64,000 bases of DNA from Margaritifera margaritifera (lineage: Eukaryota > Mollusca > Bivalvia > Unionida > Margaritiferidae). The stretch covers positions 1 through 64,000 of the forward strand of contig JAQPZY010000620.1 of the NCBI GenBank assembly GCA_029931535.1, given 5' to 3'. The stretch's first letter is position 1. Each line of letters begins with the position of its first letter. The notes beneath the pieces were generated by a model. That model did not search any database. It worked only from the letters and a program-made list of their open reading frames with translations, and was not told where the DNA came from. The translations under genes and the position numbers were made by a program. Positions 11,237-23,572 of this stretch are shown here, piece by piece.

Positions 11237-12620
11237 GTCATTGTCGTCGTTTTTCTACCACAAACATCCTCCTCCTCCTCATTCTCCTACTTCCTCTATA
11301 ACTATCAAAAGAATTACTACAACGCCGTTTTATTTATTTTTTTAAAAAACGGAACTTTCAATGACTAAAGGAGAGTTTTCAATTCTCAATCACGGGGCAA
11401 TCATTTATTTGATAAACAGAACAGCGATACTCCTCTTAATAATTCCTTTAAAAAGACTATATGTATTGTCCCAGAGGAAGACAGTTTTGATTCGCTAATC
11501 CATCATCCCATCTTTCCGGCGTAAAATATCAGTATACAAAAATCTGAACGTGTATTGTTTTATTTTTCGTGCAGATTTGTACATCGAAAACTGAAAATAA
11601 ATGGATGAAAATATTCGATATGGCTGAACTTCACAAAGAATCAAAATTTAATAAAATTGAATAAAGCACTTAAATCTTCACAGAGTGCAAACGTTTTGGG
11701 CAGTATAAATCTTTAATCTACGACCAAAAAAGAAAATCATAAATAAAGACCGTAACAGTCACATTTGTTACGATTCTGCAAATTTTAACGATAACGACAA
11801 CTATGACTTAAAGTATTTCCCTTAATAACTTTTTAACCATTCTGCCTATGTCTGACAACTGTGATGGCGTAAGGCTTTGAACTACTCGGTTCGGTCTGGA
11901 GTTCAGTGTATCTTTATGGATCAGAATTATACTAAGGAGAACAAATTGCAAGTTGTGATATTCCACTTGCACGCGTCTGCTCCCATTATTGTTTTCTTTT
12001 CGTATCGCCTGGTAGTTTTGTTATCATCTTACTCATAGTAATCAACCTTCATTTTATGTTAACGTGTACCTAACCCTGGATTCAGTTAAGCCGTGTCCAT
12101 ATGATATCTTTATAAGACTTTTTTGTAGGACCGATACATTCTTTTGTCTATTATCAGTCTTCTTGTAAGATATGTAGATAATTCGGTTTCACAGTTTCTA
12201 TATTTTATTGATCACTTTTTTATTTGTCGCTATACCAAACTGTACGATGACATATCATTTAATTAACATGTCAGATTCCTTCGTAAAATTGTTTTTCAAA
12301 ACTGTTTAAAATACAGCTTTACCAGTCACACTGGCTTTAACGCACATTTCACATCGTGTACTTCTTACAACAAAGCGGCTTGTAAAACTACATGATGATG
12401 ACAGGAAAATGGCGAAACTCTGTCAAGCAATCAACATTCATTTACACGGTGTTTAAATACCGTAGTCTATTTTAAAATGCAAACTGTTATGGACGCCCAA
12501 TCAGTAGCAGAAGCCAGATGTATTTGTGTGTGTGTGGCGGAGGGGGGGAGGTGTTTACAGTGGGCAAAAATCTGCTGCACTCCTTTTTCACGAATTTTCA
12601 CCCGTGGCTTGCGACGATGG
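11237..12620. other. AT-rich sequence, nothing recognised
   Basis: About 1.4 kb without identifiable coding, RNA or repeat features except short homopolymer runs. Mirror: about 48112-49496. Confidence 0.3.
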
Positions 12621-12623
12621 TCC

Positions 12624-12624
<1 letters not shown>

Positions 12625-12654
<30 letters not shown>

Positions 12655-12765
12655 CAGAGAGGGTAGGGGTGGGTGGGTGGGAACTGACTTATGAGATTGT
12701 TTATATCATCCATCTCTCCGTTTCTCTGTTGGTCGATTAGTCTGTCAGTTTTACCATAATAGATC

Positions 12766-12800
<35 letters not shown>
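12625..12800. repeat. GA-rich microsatellites (left arm)
   Basis: A GA/GACAGA tract at about 12625-12661 and a pure (GA)n at about 12769-12800. The right-arm counterpart at about 47935-47955 is visibly shorter. Frames through them (RETETETE) are artefacts. Confidence 0.9.
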
Positions 12801-12803
<3 letters not shown>

Positions 12804-13205
12804 TCTTGATCAATTGAGGTAAAAAAAATGAGCAACCAACATAGACAGAGAGAGGGAGAGAAACCTTCAGACATTTTAATATTAAAAGATGATCTGCTTT
12901 AGAACCTTATGATTGGTTTTAAAAAGTAAATAAATAAATCAAGCATCAACTAGATTACAGTATGTGTATGTCAAGGAATTTACTGTTCTGCCTACTCATC
13001 TCCACAGGCTATTGCAACTTTGTATCATTGGTATTGTGTAACACTGTAGACAAAAAAACTTGGAATGTGTACACATACAATTATAAGGACTCGGGTATTC
13101 CTCTAAGTTACTTGGTGCAAGTTCAAGTTCAAGGTTTTCATCTTGCTCAGATTCTTTTTTCTCCCTCAGTCCACAGATTTCCACTTAGTTTTGTCCTTAC
13201 GGCAA

Positions 13206-13208
<3 letters not shown>

Positions 13209-13299
<91 letters not shown>
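13209..13299. repeat. Compound (TG)n(AG)n microsatellite (left arm)
   Basis: About 27 bp of TG followed by about 62 bp of AG. The mirror at 47433-47514 is shorter in both parts. The several open frames spanning it encode only Cys-Val, Arg-Glu, Leu-Ser or Thr-His runs. Confidence 0.95.
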
Positions 13300-13302
<3 letters not shown>

Positions 13303-13594
13303 AAGGGAAAGTAGAGGGGGGATTTCGATGAAGTTGTGTAACATTTTGAATTCATTACAAAACGGTAATTGTTATTTGTTTCTCTCATTATTTTCTTATC
13401 TTATTAATAATTAACAAGTGGCAATTCATCACTGATCTAGAGACTACAGAAGCAATAATTATATGCCTACTGAAACCATAATTCTATGCGTATTTATACG
13501 TCATGGGCGAATCACAATTTGAGATACCAACAGTATTGGTGTATCAAATTGCTTTATATCAACACTTTAAAAGCCATGTTATTTTTAATGTATC

Positions 13595-13597
<3 letters not shown>

Positions 13598-13630
<33 letters not shown>
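13598..13630. repeat. (TAA)n microsatellite (left arm)
   Basis: About 11 TAA/AAT trinucleotides. The mirror at 47099-47134 is one unit longer (poly-Asn in the shadow frame). Confidence 0.9.
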
Positions 13631-13631
<1 letters not shown>

Positions 13632-13731
13632 AGACTTTGGAATAAGGCGTGGGGACAATTACAATTTCCCTACATTTTGGCATAAAGGTTAGGGCATAAG
13701 AAGACAGTAACTACATACATTTTGGGATGTT

Positions 13732-13737
<6 letters not shown>

Positions 13738-13803
<66 letters not shown>
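13738..13803. repeat. (TA)n microsatellite (left arm)
   Basis: Uninterrupted TA run of about 66 bp. The mirror is 46926-46995. Confidence 0.95.
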
Positions 13804-13806
<3 letters not shown>

Positions 13807-13894
13807 TGGATAGTTTGTGTTCTCTGTGCTAATAAGATCTGTCAAAAGATGGCTGACCGTTCTCAAGGGAGGTAATTATAACGGCTTACGACTA

Positions 13895-13949
13895 TTCTGG
13901 TTCCCCGCTTTGTGTGAGCAGCGGAGCATAAGAAAGCGGTGAACCAGAC
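13895..13949. repeat. Hairpin with 15-bp GC-rich stem (left arm)
   Basis: 'tctggttccccgctt' pairs with 'aagcggtgaaccaga' (one mismatch) around a loop of about 22 nt. It follows an 'aagggaggtaatta' motif at about 13867 that recurs near 27625 and 27993 on the other strand and resembles a common molluscan repeat motif. Mirror 46781-46835. Confidence 0.6.
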
Positions 13950-14391
13950 TATTTTACGACTTCATGTCAGAATTATTTATTGGGAAAAAATGTGGTATTT
14001 AACATCTGAATTAGGGATTCATCATCGCCTGTCTATTGTATTTTATTAACTAAGGACATTATATTATATCTCAAACAATGAAACGCACACAGAGGCCAAT
14101 ATCTTGGTTAATATTTAAAACTTAATGCTCGCTTTATGTAGGCATTCTGTCTAGACTATAAGATAGCTATTTTAAGCTCCATTTATTGGACGTAAATGCT
14201 CATAAGGGTTTTACAGCAAAGAATTACAAGCTCAACTTAGAAATCTTATGGAGATTTCATTAGGGAAGATCATACTAGTGAATGAATGTAAATTGCCTGA
14301 TTTGACAAGAAAAATGTCGCAATCATTTTATGTTATATGACACGACGATATTTTACATATGAATAAATTTTTGCAAAAGCTTAACAGACTG

Positions 14392-14437
14392 CTTGCCAAG
14401 ACAGAGAACTTTTGTGAAATAAAGTTGTTATTATTAT
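14392..14437 (+). mobile_element. Possible LINE 3' end, opposite to LINE B
   Basis: The plus strand ends with 'gaaataaagttgttattatt' and a further att run, the kind of tail CR1/L2-like LINEs carry. It lies tail-to-tail with the 3' end of the minus-strand LINE B. I could not recognise coding sequence upstream (13950-14390). Mirror 46292-46337. Confidence 0.35.
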
Positions 14438-15185
14438 TTGAATTTCGTGTCATACATCACTTAGAAAACATCTAGACTGTTATAACACATTTTTTTCCGT
14501 AAAGAAAATCGTTTTGTATGTATGATATGCTCTTTGACGGCATAGAGGACTTTAAAATGTATTTCCCAATCATATTCCAAATCTTATTATCACATTTTCT
14601 ACTGTTTATTCCTTCATGGGCGCTGTAAACGTAATATGTATATATTCTTACATCATTATATAGTGGGCAATAAAACAAATAATATTCAACAGTACCAATG
14701 CTGCCACAGTTGCAGTAAGCATCGGATAGAATATTTTTATTGAATAGATGAATTCAGAGTGTGCTACCTTCAAGTCGAAGGCGAGTATGACAAATCTGGG
14801 CATTTCTTTAACCAGTTGAATAGTACTTTGGAATACTTGCTCGACCGTCATTTAATAGCCTTTTGAATTGATTCACATATTCGCTTGTTCACTGGGAGCT
14901 GATTCCAACAGCAAATGGTAGAAGGTTGGGAGGATTCTTGATACACTTTTGTTCTGGACCAAACATGTTTGAATTATGCATTTCACGAGACTAGTTTCTT
15001 GAAGAAAATACATCAGAGAGAAATTCAGGGACCAACTTGTGCGTCATTTTTATGAAAAGAAGTATCAGAGTTTTCCAAGCAGTTTTCTGTGTTTTCTTTC
15101 TTAACATACTAAGTTGGTTGCACCTATGACAATTTATGTTACCTCAATATTTACTTCTTCCCTCTGAAAAGTATATATATATATC

Positions 15186-16170
15186 AGTATCAGCATATTC
15201 CAATATTGGTCTTATGTGAGTAAAATAAAGACACTCAGTTAGTATCGGCATATTCTAATAATAGTCTTATGTGAGTAAAATAAAGACACTCAGTCAGTAT
15301 CGGCATATTATAATAATAGTCTTATGTGAGTAAAATAAAGACACTCAATCAGTATCGGCATATTATAATATTGGTCTTATGTGAGTAAAATAAAGACACT
15401 CAGTCAGTATCGGCATATTATAATAATGGTCTTATGTGAGTAAAATAAAGACACTCAATCAGTATCGGCATATTCTAATATTGGTCTTATGTTAGTAAAA
15501 TAAAGACACTCAGTCAGTATCGGCATATTATAATAATGGTCTATAGACACTTAGTCAGGTCGGCATACTCTAATATTGGTCTTATGTCAGTAAAATAAAG
15601 ACATTCAATCAGTATCGGCACATTTTAATATTGGTCTTATGTCAGTAAAATAAAGACGTTCAATCAGTATAGGCATATTCTAATATTGGTCTTATGTCAG
15701 TAAAATAAAGACTTTCAATCAGTATCGGCATATTTTAATATTGGTCTTATGTCAGTAAAATAAAGACGTTCAATCAGTATAGGCATATTCTAATATTGGT
15801 CTTATGTCAGTAAAATAAAGACATTCAATCAGTATCGGCATATTATATTCTAATAATGGTCATATGTCAGTAAAATAAAGACATTCAATCAGTATCGGCA
15901 TATTCTAAAAATCGTCTTATGTCAGTAAAATAATGACACTCAGTCAATATCGGCATATTCGAATATTGGTCTTATGTCAGTAAAATAAAGACATTCAATC
16001 AGTATCGGCATATTCTAATAATCGTCTTATGTCAGTAAAATAAAGACACTCAGTCAGTATCGGCATATTCTAATATTGGTCTTATGTCAGTAAAATAAAG
16101 ACATTCAATCAATATCGGCTTATTCCAATAATGGTCTTGTGTGAGTAAAATAAAAACGTTCAATAGACAG
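15186..16170 (-). repeat. 55-bp minisatellite derived from LINE RT (left arm, about 18 units)
   Basis: Tandem units of 55 bp carry 'gtcttatgt.agtaaaataa' and 'atcggcatattctaata'. On the minus strand a unit reads 'YFTDIRPILEYADTD', which is the conserved 'F.RPLLEYADTVW' segment found near the C-terminal side of LINE RTs, and it sits at the expected place within LINE B. Because 55 is not a multiple of three the frame shifts each unit, so the array is non-coding. The unit near 15540 is truncated. Confidence 0.9.
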
Positions 16171-16537
16171 TCAATCAAGGGCAAATTTGAAATTACGTAG
16201 GACATTAATTTTCTTTCAAGCCTTCTTAAGAATATAATTGATATGATTAATCCCGTTAACATTATTCGAGAACAACACATCCAAGTATTTATGTGAGGGT
16301 ACTTCATAGCGCTGAGTACCATCCATAAATAGCGGGGGATGTTGAGGTCGTCTACGTTTCTTGACACTACTATTATTTTCTGTCTTGTTAGGATATAAAC
16401 TTACAAGCCCACTGTTCGACCAGTTGAATATTTGTTTCTTATGGTTTGCTGCAGCAGTATCGGGACTATCGATATTTGTGTAAAGACTGATATGATATGC
16501 CAATAATTTAATGTCAGTGTCGACTTCTTCCACAATG

Positions 16538-16659
<122 letters not shown>

Positions 16660-16747
16660 ACAAATATACACCTGGATCCAACAGGAGAATGCTTGATAAC
16701 GTTAACAGGATTTTAAAATACGAAGAAATAATATTATCATACTGGTT

Positions 16748-16802
16748 AGAGAGTTTTTAATTCGTACACTACGGAGAGCACGAATTAAAAATTCTGTTCT
16801 CA
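16748..16802. repeat. Hairpin inside LINE B insertion (left arm)
   Basis: 'agagtttttaattcgt' pairs with 'acgaattaaaaattct' around a 14-nt loop. It lies between two TA/GA tracts within a roughly 300-bp block that interrupts the RT frame of LINE B. Mirror 43979-44033. Confidence 0.7.
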
Positions 16803-16810
16803 AACATGCA

Positions 16811-16811
<1 letters not shown>

Positions 16812-16887
<76 letters not shown>
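16812..16887. repeat. (TA)n microsatellite within LINE B (left arm)
   Basis: TA run with one internal 'gatat' interruption. The mirror at 43890-43969 is uninterrupted and slightly longer. Confidence 0.93.
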
Positions 16888-16889
<2 letters not shown>

Positions 16890-18707
16890 AGTAAGAGACC
16901 TATAATACTTCCTTGAGGAACCCCAGTCTTGATATGCTTCCGATCTGAATGTTATCCGTTTATTACTAAGCGTTGCTGCCCGTGCGAAAGATTATCCTCA
17001 AGTCAACATAAAATCGAGCCAGTTATGCCTACTCTATTCAATTAAAAAATAAGCTCTCAGTTCCACACTTTGTCAAAGGCCTTACTTACGTCAAACAAAT
17101 TTACTCGACTTTATTTATCTTCATCAAGCGCATGCCAAGAAATCAAGAAATTAAAATGTGTTTAAGCTTGACGCATCCAATTCCTTTCCCTAAGACACTT
17201 AATAATGAATTACGTGGAACATTTTGTATGTAACTTTTACTGCCTTTTTATGTAATAATATAATATTTACCATGTTCCGACTGTCAGGATTTTTTTACAC
17301 ATGTCAAGAGATTTTTGAAATAATTTGGAGAGCGGACTTGACAGTTCATATGCTCACTCCTTGAGTAGTTTATGAGTGATCAAATCAGGGTCTGATAATT
17401 GACTAGCATTTATGGTCATAAGCACATCCTACACGTCTTCGAATAGAATAACACCATAACCGTCAGCAATGATTGTTCATCGATAAGGTTGTTTAACAAA
17501 TCCGCCATATCGGTCGTCTGATACAAAGTTGTTATCATTTTCAGGTGGAGGAATGAAATATTTCTAATTTTCCTCAGACAGATGATTAGTTAGCTGACCA
17601 CAGAATTTGGGGTTGCCCACACTCTCTTGATATTTCTGGAGAATTTGTCACGGGGTTTAGCCTTAGCTGTCCGTACGGAGGTAACAACTTCATTTCTCTT
17701 TCGTCGAAATTGTTTCCAGTTTTCAGGAAAACGTATGGGGTTTTCTTCTTCATCTTTGTGTATCCGTTTTCGTTCGCGTTTAAGACGGCAATTTCACTAT
17801 ACACCCATACACTGTCGAACTTTCTTACTATAACTATGCGACTAGGGATACTTATAGATGCTGCTACTATAATGGAATTAGTAGAAAAAGCATACTTCAT
17901 ACTATCAGTACTACCAAATATAAAAATGTGATCCCATTTCATTTCAAATTCGCTAAAATAGAACAACATACATCATAGTTACCGTCAATGTATTTCCAAA
18001 CACGACGCTTGTAACTAGTCAAGCCTGGTTCTATTAGGGTCAGGCTAGAATAAATAAGTCAGTGATATCGAACAAAATCAAGAATAACGGGTTCAGCTAC
18101 ACCTCTGGAAAGTACTCTGATATTTGATGTAAATATCAAATCCATCAATGATGATAAAAACTCGGTAAAAGTGAATAGGTTTATGGACAAGTCGCATTAT
18201 GTCGAATGATCTGATTAGTTTGTGTATTTCATTATTTCATTGTCGTTAAAGTGCCCAAGCACATAACATATCCGATATTATTGAATTTACTCCTATGTTC
18301 ATATTCGCCTATTAGATCTCAGATATATTGACCGATATTGGGGATTGGGGGAGGGGGGTAGCATATAGCTCCAATTAGTAGTTTTATGTTGGCTTTTCCA
18401 ATATTTACCTGGCTTGGCATTAATGTTTTCACGGACAAAGATGGCAACTCTTCCTCCATATATGTTTCTGTTCATTCTAAATTTGGCATGAAAATTTAGG
18501 ATAGTTATATCTTCATCGCATATTCTCTCATCCAACCATGTTTCTGAAAAAAGAATTACACGATAAATGTGCATTTCAACCTGCAATAGCTCAATTTTTG
18601 TAATATACTTTGAATATTAGATTAAATATTGTGCAATTTTGTTATAATGACGCGCACTGAGAAAAAGCAGGTACGTGGAATATTTGGTATACTGGACCTG
18701 GATCCCG

Positions 18708-19145
18708 TAAATATCAGTTGATAATTTAATATGGATACAAAACTATGTACAACTATGACGTAATACATCAGCTTGTAATTATTGCATCTAACTATACAAG
18801 TTAAATAAACTATTTCATTTCTCTAAGATACGCACTTGCAAAATTGTAATATCTACCCACATCGTGATGCATAACATAATAAGCAATTCTATTAAAATGT
18901 AAATATGATATGCAGAAATGAAAAACAAAAAAACAGATACAACTCTGTAACTTAGCCTTTCTACAGAAAGCTGAGGTGCCAAGGGTTTCTGAAAGGTATC
19001 GTTCTGGAAGGAGGAGCATTTAGGACGCTAGTAACGTTGTCCATAAGGGATATGCTCACAGGAAAGTATACAAAAATTACACACTAAAAGCAGAGCTGTT
19101 TATATATTTTATCCTTATCTCATTGGAATTTAAACTTAATTGATG
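18708..19145. other. AT-rich sequence, possible LINE B 5' portion
   Basis: Upstream of the recognised endonuclease. The minus frame 18810-19019 has no domain I can name. It might be ORF1/5' UTR of LINE B, but nothing proves it. Mirror 41642-42079. Confidence 0.25.
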
Positions 19146-19365
19146 TACCGTATATACTCGCGTATAACTCAGGTCCAAATGCAAACAACATCGACCCTGA
19201 TCTGCCTTCACATAATGCGCCGGCAGATCAGGGTCTATGTTGTTTGTTCTACTGATTAGTCCTTACAAACTGCATAGACCCAGATCTGCCGCGCATTATG
19301 CGACGGAATAGCTGGGTCTATGCAGTTTGCATTTGGTATCGCCTTATACGCGAGTATAGACGGTA
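19146..19365. mobile_element. Composite foldback element (left arm)
   Basis: Termini 'taccgtatatactcgcgtat' (19146) and 'atacgcgagtatagacggta' (19365) are inverted. Inside are two successive hairpins built on the same theme: 'gaccctgatctgcc...ggcagatcagggtc' and 'agacccagatctgcc...tagctgggtct', each around an 'ataatgcg/cattatgcg' centre. Its second hairpin and the intervening 'tgtttgttctactgatta' match the simpler element at 9051-9192. Confidence 0.7.
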
Positions 19366-19759
19366 ATTGTCCACGAAAAAGGGCATAACCCTGTAAAACC
19401 AACTAGAAGAGCCTATAATTTCTGACATTCAATTCTTCTATTTTCGAAGAACATATCTGTACTTTTAATTTTAACTACAGGAAATGATTTCTGTCCCAGA
19501 GTATTAACCCATGTAAAACAAAGCCTATGCTTATAACACGAAAACATAATCCAAATAATCATTCTATTCTGCAGATGACTGGCAAATTTATTCAAGAAAT
19601 ATCCTAACATAAAAATGTAGGCATTATACTGTCTAGTTACGCGACTTGGCATGTACATGCCAGGTTCTTGTCTGAAAAGGCAAGGCAGTAGTTCATGATA
19701 GTCTGATAGTTTTATTTCATATTCCAGTGGGCACTAACACACACGAGGATACAAATTTG

Positions 19760-19760
<1 letters not shown>
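19366..19760. other. AT-rich sequence, nothing recognised
   Basis: The minus frame 19413-19658 (81 codons) lacks any family signature and is repeated in the mirror copy (41129-41443) only through the palindrome. Confidence 0.3.

Positions 19761-19761
<1 letters not shown>

Positions 19762-19836
<75 letters not shown>
19762..19836. repeat. (TA)n microsatellite (left arm)
   Basis: About 75 bp of TA. The mirror 40946-41024 is a few units longer. Confidence 0.95.
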
Positions 19837-19839
<3 letters not shown>

Positions 19840-19849
19840 ATGATGTTAA

Positions 19850-20580
19850 CCTGGTTGGTTATGGAAAGGAGAAGATGTTTAAGTTACGAAAAATTTATCA
19901 TATATTGATTAAATCCTAAGTCAATTGTTTAAAATGTACCATGGTCTTGCTCCAATATACTTAGAAGATTTAATTTGTTCCTTTGTTGTTGACAACGAAT
20001 CCCACACCACTCGATCATCATACAGTATTGGACCCCCATTTTGGAGAACAACCTTTATGAAAATTCTTTTCTGCCTTCTAAAAATCAAACGTGGAATACT
20101 TTAATAATAGCAATAATAAGCAGCCAATCTATTCAATATTTGAAAGCTTACCTGAATATATACGATTCCTTCGTATTATTATTACATTGGTGATGGAGTG
20201 GTTCAAGACCAACATTTGCCATTGAGAACCAACTGCAGTTGTTGTTTAACAACGATTTTGTTCTTAAATCATCCTTCCAACAGTAGATACTGAACATACA
20301 AACAAATCAAACACCTGAGCACTTTCTATTAAAATGTCAAAAATGTACAGCTCTCAGAAATCGTGTTTTTTTTTTTCACATTACCACATCGAATCAGAAT
20401 TAAGGCATTATTCGGCAATTGCATGTACCCTGAAGAAATTAATACACATATTTTTGGCAGTGCAAACCTTCATTATGTAAAAGCTTTTAGACTAATAGTT
20501 TAATCACAACCACACCTTTATTTTCTTATTATATAGCTCTCTGCAATAATAATAGGTTATAGTGTTTGTACTATTTGATA
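19850..20580 (+). pseudogene. LINE C: 3' fragment of a third LINE (left arm)
   Basis: The plus-strand remnant corresponds to the C-terminal end of a LINE ORF2. Readable pieces in shifting frames are: 'NNLYENSFLPSKNQTWNTL' (about 20045-20100, matching the 'NSFLPSTIxxWNxL' family motif); 'PLRTNCSC' (about 20220); 'TPEHFLLKCQKCTALRN' (20309-20361, the HxLxxC...LR zinc-knuckle region); and 'LFGNCMYPEEINTHIF' (about 20410-20455). No RT core is present, which is typical 5' truncation, though here a TA tract marks the break. LINE C reads toward the palindrome centre and LINE B reads outward. Confidence 0.7.
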
Positions 20581-20689
20581 TTATGGGCGAGACCGAAGTA
20601 CAACCGGATAAGCTAGAGAACCTTATGTACATTAAGCGAGACCACACTATACAACAGTACGAACCCTATAATTTATTTATTATATACCA

Positions 20690-21330
20690 CTAGTCTAGTC
20701 TTAGCCAGGATACACGTGTTGTTTTCTTCACATAGTGGTTTGTTTTGTGAACATCGATTCCTGCTCTCTTTGCAGCACATTTAATCGGTTCACCAAGCTT
20801 TTTTTTCCATTGGCATTGAATAATACCAGCCCTGCATGTATGGGAGTATAGCTCTCTTCATGAACTGGAGTTAGACAGAAGGGAGATTCGGAGCATTTCA
20901 TTTTCATGGGGCCATAGTGTTCTAAATAAATGAGAATTGGGCTTCTGTCGCCCGGCACATCATTTGGCGCAAATAATCTAGGCTTGGTTTCACGGAAATC
21001 TCTTTGCGAGAACCATCCCGGGTCTTAGAATCACGTTCTTCATAATGAAGGTATTTTTCGCCTGTATCGGTCTCAGGCAGTGTTTTGTCTCTATATTTCA
21101 ATTTCCTGGTCTCATCTCTGCCTCTAAACCCACAAATCTTGCTGAAGTAGCAATAAAGTGTAAACTGCATGGCTCGGGGAGTGGACGTCCCCGTCTGTCC
21201 CGAAGTAAACAATGTATCATCATCTTCAAGTGCAAGAAGTTCTGATGTGCGACTTTTGCTTCCTGGACTCTTTTTCTTTATGTCAACGTTTCCATTTATG
21301 GAATTTCTGTCCCTCAGAGATGTTTGACAG
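20690..21330 (-). pseudogene. Crypton/DUF3504-like tyrosine recombinase relic (left arm)
   Basis: Minus-strand frames 20922-21212 and 20728-20958 join across a frameshift. They match the C-terminal catalytic part of KIAA1958/DUF3504-type tyrosine recombinases, the family of CryptonA elements. Hallmarks: 'KICGFRGRDETRKLKYRD' (catalytic Arg region), 'KYLHYEERDSKTRDGSRKE', 'SPILIYLEHYGPMKMKCSES', 'PFCLTPVHEES', and a degraded active-site end reading 'TNHYVKKT' where the family has NHS.RKT. The C-terminal Arg appears replaced and the nucleophile Tyr is not visible. It is a dead element or domesticated-gene relic. Right-arm copy: 39455-40095. Confidence 0.75.
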
Positions 21331-23400
21331 CCAATTCTCTTTGGTATTGCAACTAAGTTTACTATGAACTTTTAAAATGTTTCTCCAGGCAATTTCCTGT
21401 CGAAAACAAATTATTCCATTTATCTTCGCATTTAGGTCTCAAAGATGAATAAAACCTTTTACTTGATGAAAATGTTAATTTTAGGATCAAAGGGGAAATG
21501 ATTTCTCAAAGGATCTTGAAGATCGTAAGTGTTATTTATTCTATCAAGTTATGTACGCCCTTCAGTATTTGTTGAGATTGAGGTTTTCTAGGAATCTCCA
21601 GATCTTGGACACACTTTAGAGTGTGCTTGAGTCATATACATTTTGAAAACTTCATTTACCAAGAAAAAAAGAGCTTTCTATTGACACTACTCTTCGGGAT
21701 AGATAGATTAGAAATACAAATAAAATTTTATTTCTTTGTCTACAAACAACATCGATATAACTGTACCGTTATGATCTTGTTTTATGTTGGACATATGTAA
21801 GTCTAGGTTTTCCGGAAGGATTGCTACTCCAATATAACGACTTTTGAACTCATAAACCTCCCATTCTTTTCCCCATAATTCAGCTTTTTGTGCACCTGAG
21901 AATGCATTTCTTGCGCACATACAATTTCTTTGTGCGGCACCAATTAAGAAAATTGGTATCATAACCTTACCATTTAATATTATGTGCATATCGTAAAGTA
22001 CAAACAAGGAAGTGAAGAAATGTGCGAGACTTATTGATTACTTCCATGGAAAGTAAAAACTAGACTTTACTGAAATATTTTCTACCATTTTGTCAAAAGT
22101 GGATGTACTTGAGAGCGTGCTCCTGTTTCTTTTCTTTTCTTTCTTATTAAAATGTTCTGAAATGTTGTACCCGTCGGAGATGCCCTCGTCGAAGAAAGCT
22201 AGGAATGTCAATTATTGCTTTTCATCACCAAGATTACTAATACGAATGCCTGCTGGATCGTTTTCATGATATTAGTCTTTAGGGACATCATGGTTCTGAT
22301 TTGAACATGAAATATTAACTGTATCCGCAGTGTCATTCATTTTATTTTATTACGTCTTGACAATATGCTTTCGAATGTGATTTCCGCTTTCGGCAACATT
22401 TGCTTTACCTTTTCAATTGCTGAAGTTATGCTAGTAATCACGTGATCGGATTCATCTGTATGTTTTGTAGTGTTCTATATCCCCAACTGTACATTGCCAC
22501 ATTTTATTTCTTAATTACTTTCAATGCTTTCACATTTTCAAGTAACCTTTCAACCTCAGCGGCCGTTTGGCCTGGTATGGCAGCATTGAATAGGTATCTT
22601 TCAGTGAATATCATGCAACAAACATTTGAATCACCAATAAGAACATGTGAAATCTTGGGACTTCCGTATTTTTAGGATTTTGTATGCGATATTTTCAGGT
22701 TGGGAGATTACTTTGTATACATTCTTTGTTTCTCTTTCATTATCTTTAGACTTATCAGTTCCAGCTTCATATAAATTTCATCACTACTGAATTGTTCATT
22801 TCCATTTTCAGTTTTCACAGATATGGTGTCACGGAAGCTACTGACCGCAGCTCTAGAAAACACGGACACATTGTCATCCTCTTCCGAATCCTCTATCACT
22901 ACGCCACACCGAAATCTGTTTGGACTAGGCGTACTGTACTGGGTTTACAGTGTGTTTACCTCAAGCAGAAGTGTTTTGATTCAGTGGATTACCGATAGAA
23001 CTTGATGCATCTCGCTGTACCAAAATCTCGTCGACGTACTCTCCGTATTCATCCATAGCGACCTTCTTTGTTACATTAATTTCTGCGAGTTCTAGTTCAC
23101 AGGGCATCCGTCAGTCAACAGTCTCACTTGTTCTTATTACTTTCTTCGACTGCTTCCCATTGATTGTTAAATCTGTGATCAATTTATTTAGGTCGTAAAC
23201 AATGTTGTGAGTATTTATCTCCAAGACACTTTCTTTTTAAGTTTTCAGCTTTTAATGCTATAAAGCTGATTCAGTGATTTGAACTGCTCGTATCTCAGAT
23301 TCATCTACTAATTGTTTGATTGCCTCCTTCAGGACCTCACCATGAGCTAGTGTTTTAAAATGGCACGATTTCAGATGCACTAATATTTGTTACTTTCAAG
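21331..23400 (-). pseudogene. Decayed coding region with SGNH-like (GDSN) motif (left arm)
   Basis: The minus strand upstream of the recombinase relic shows scattered coding-like pieces. One is 'HVLIGDSNVC' (GDSN at 22624-22635) followed by 'IPGQTAAEVERLLENVKALK' and, after a frameshift, 'ITSAIEKVKQMLPKAEITFE'. This resembles the SGNH-hydrolase-type module found in many invertebrate mobile-element proteins. Another is an acidic stretch with 'MIEDSEEDDNVSVF' (22708-22899). The frame at 21708-22007 (99 codons) is open but unassigned. Stops and frameshifts break all of it. Whether it belonged to the same element as the recombinase is an inference from same-strand adjacency. Confidence 0.5.
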
Positions 23401-23420
23401 ATTACCGAGATTCCAGCAAT

Positions 23421-23572
23421 CAAGTGGCCTGGAATCTACCCAGAAGCATCCGAAATATCAAGTGGCCTGGAATCTACCCAGAAGCATCCGAAATATCAAG
23501 TGGCCTGGAATCTACTCAGAAGCATCCGAAATATCAAGTGGCCTGGAATCTACCCAGAAGCATCTGAAATAA
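23421..23572. repeat. 38-bp minisatellite (left arm, 4 copies)
   Basis: Units start with 'caagtggcctggaatctac' at 23421, 23459, 23497 and 23535, exactly 38 bp apart, with one or two substitutions. Mirror 37211-37362. Confidence 0.95.

Noticed and set aside
13143..13388. Several overlapping open frames rich in Arg-Glu, Ser-Leu or Cys-Val
   Set aside because: They are translations of the TG/AG microsatellite in different frames.
15186..16170. Possible CRISPR array (regular repeats of about 55 bp)
   Set aside because: There are no unique spacers. The whole unit is repeated, and it derives from a LINE motif in a eukaryotic context.
21708..22007. 99-codon minus frame with 'FSGAQKAELWGK' as a NADAR-type protein
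   Set aside because: The similarity is limited to a few residues. The expected catalytic context is missing, and it lies within a decayed element.
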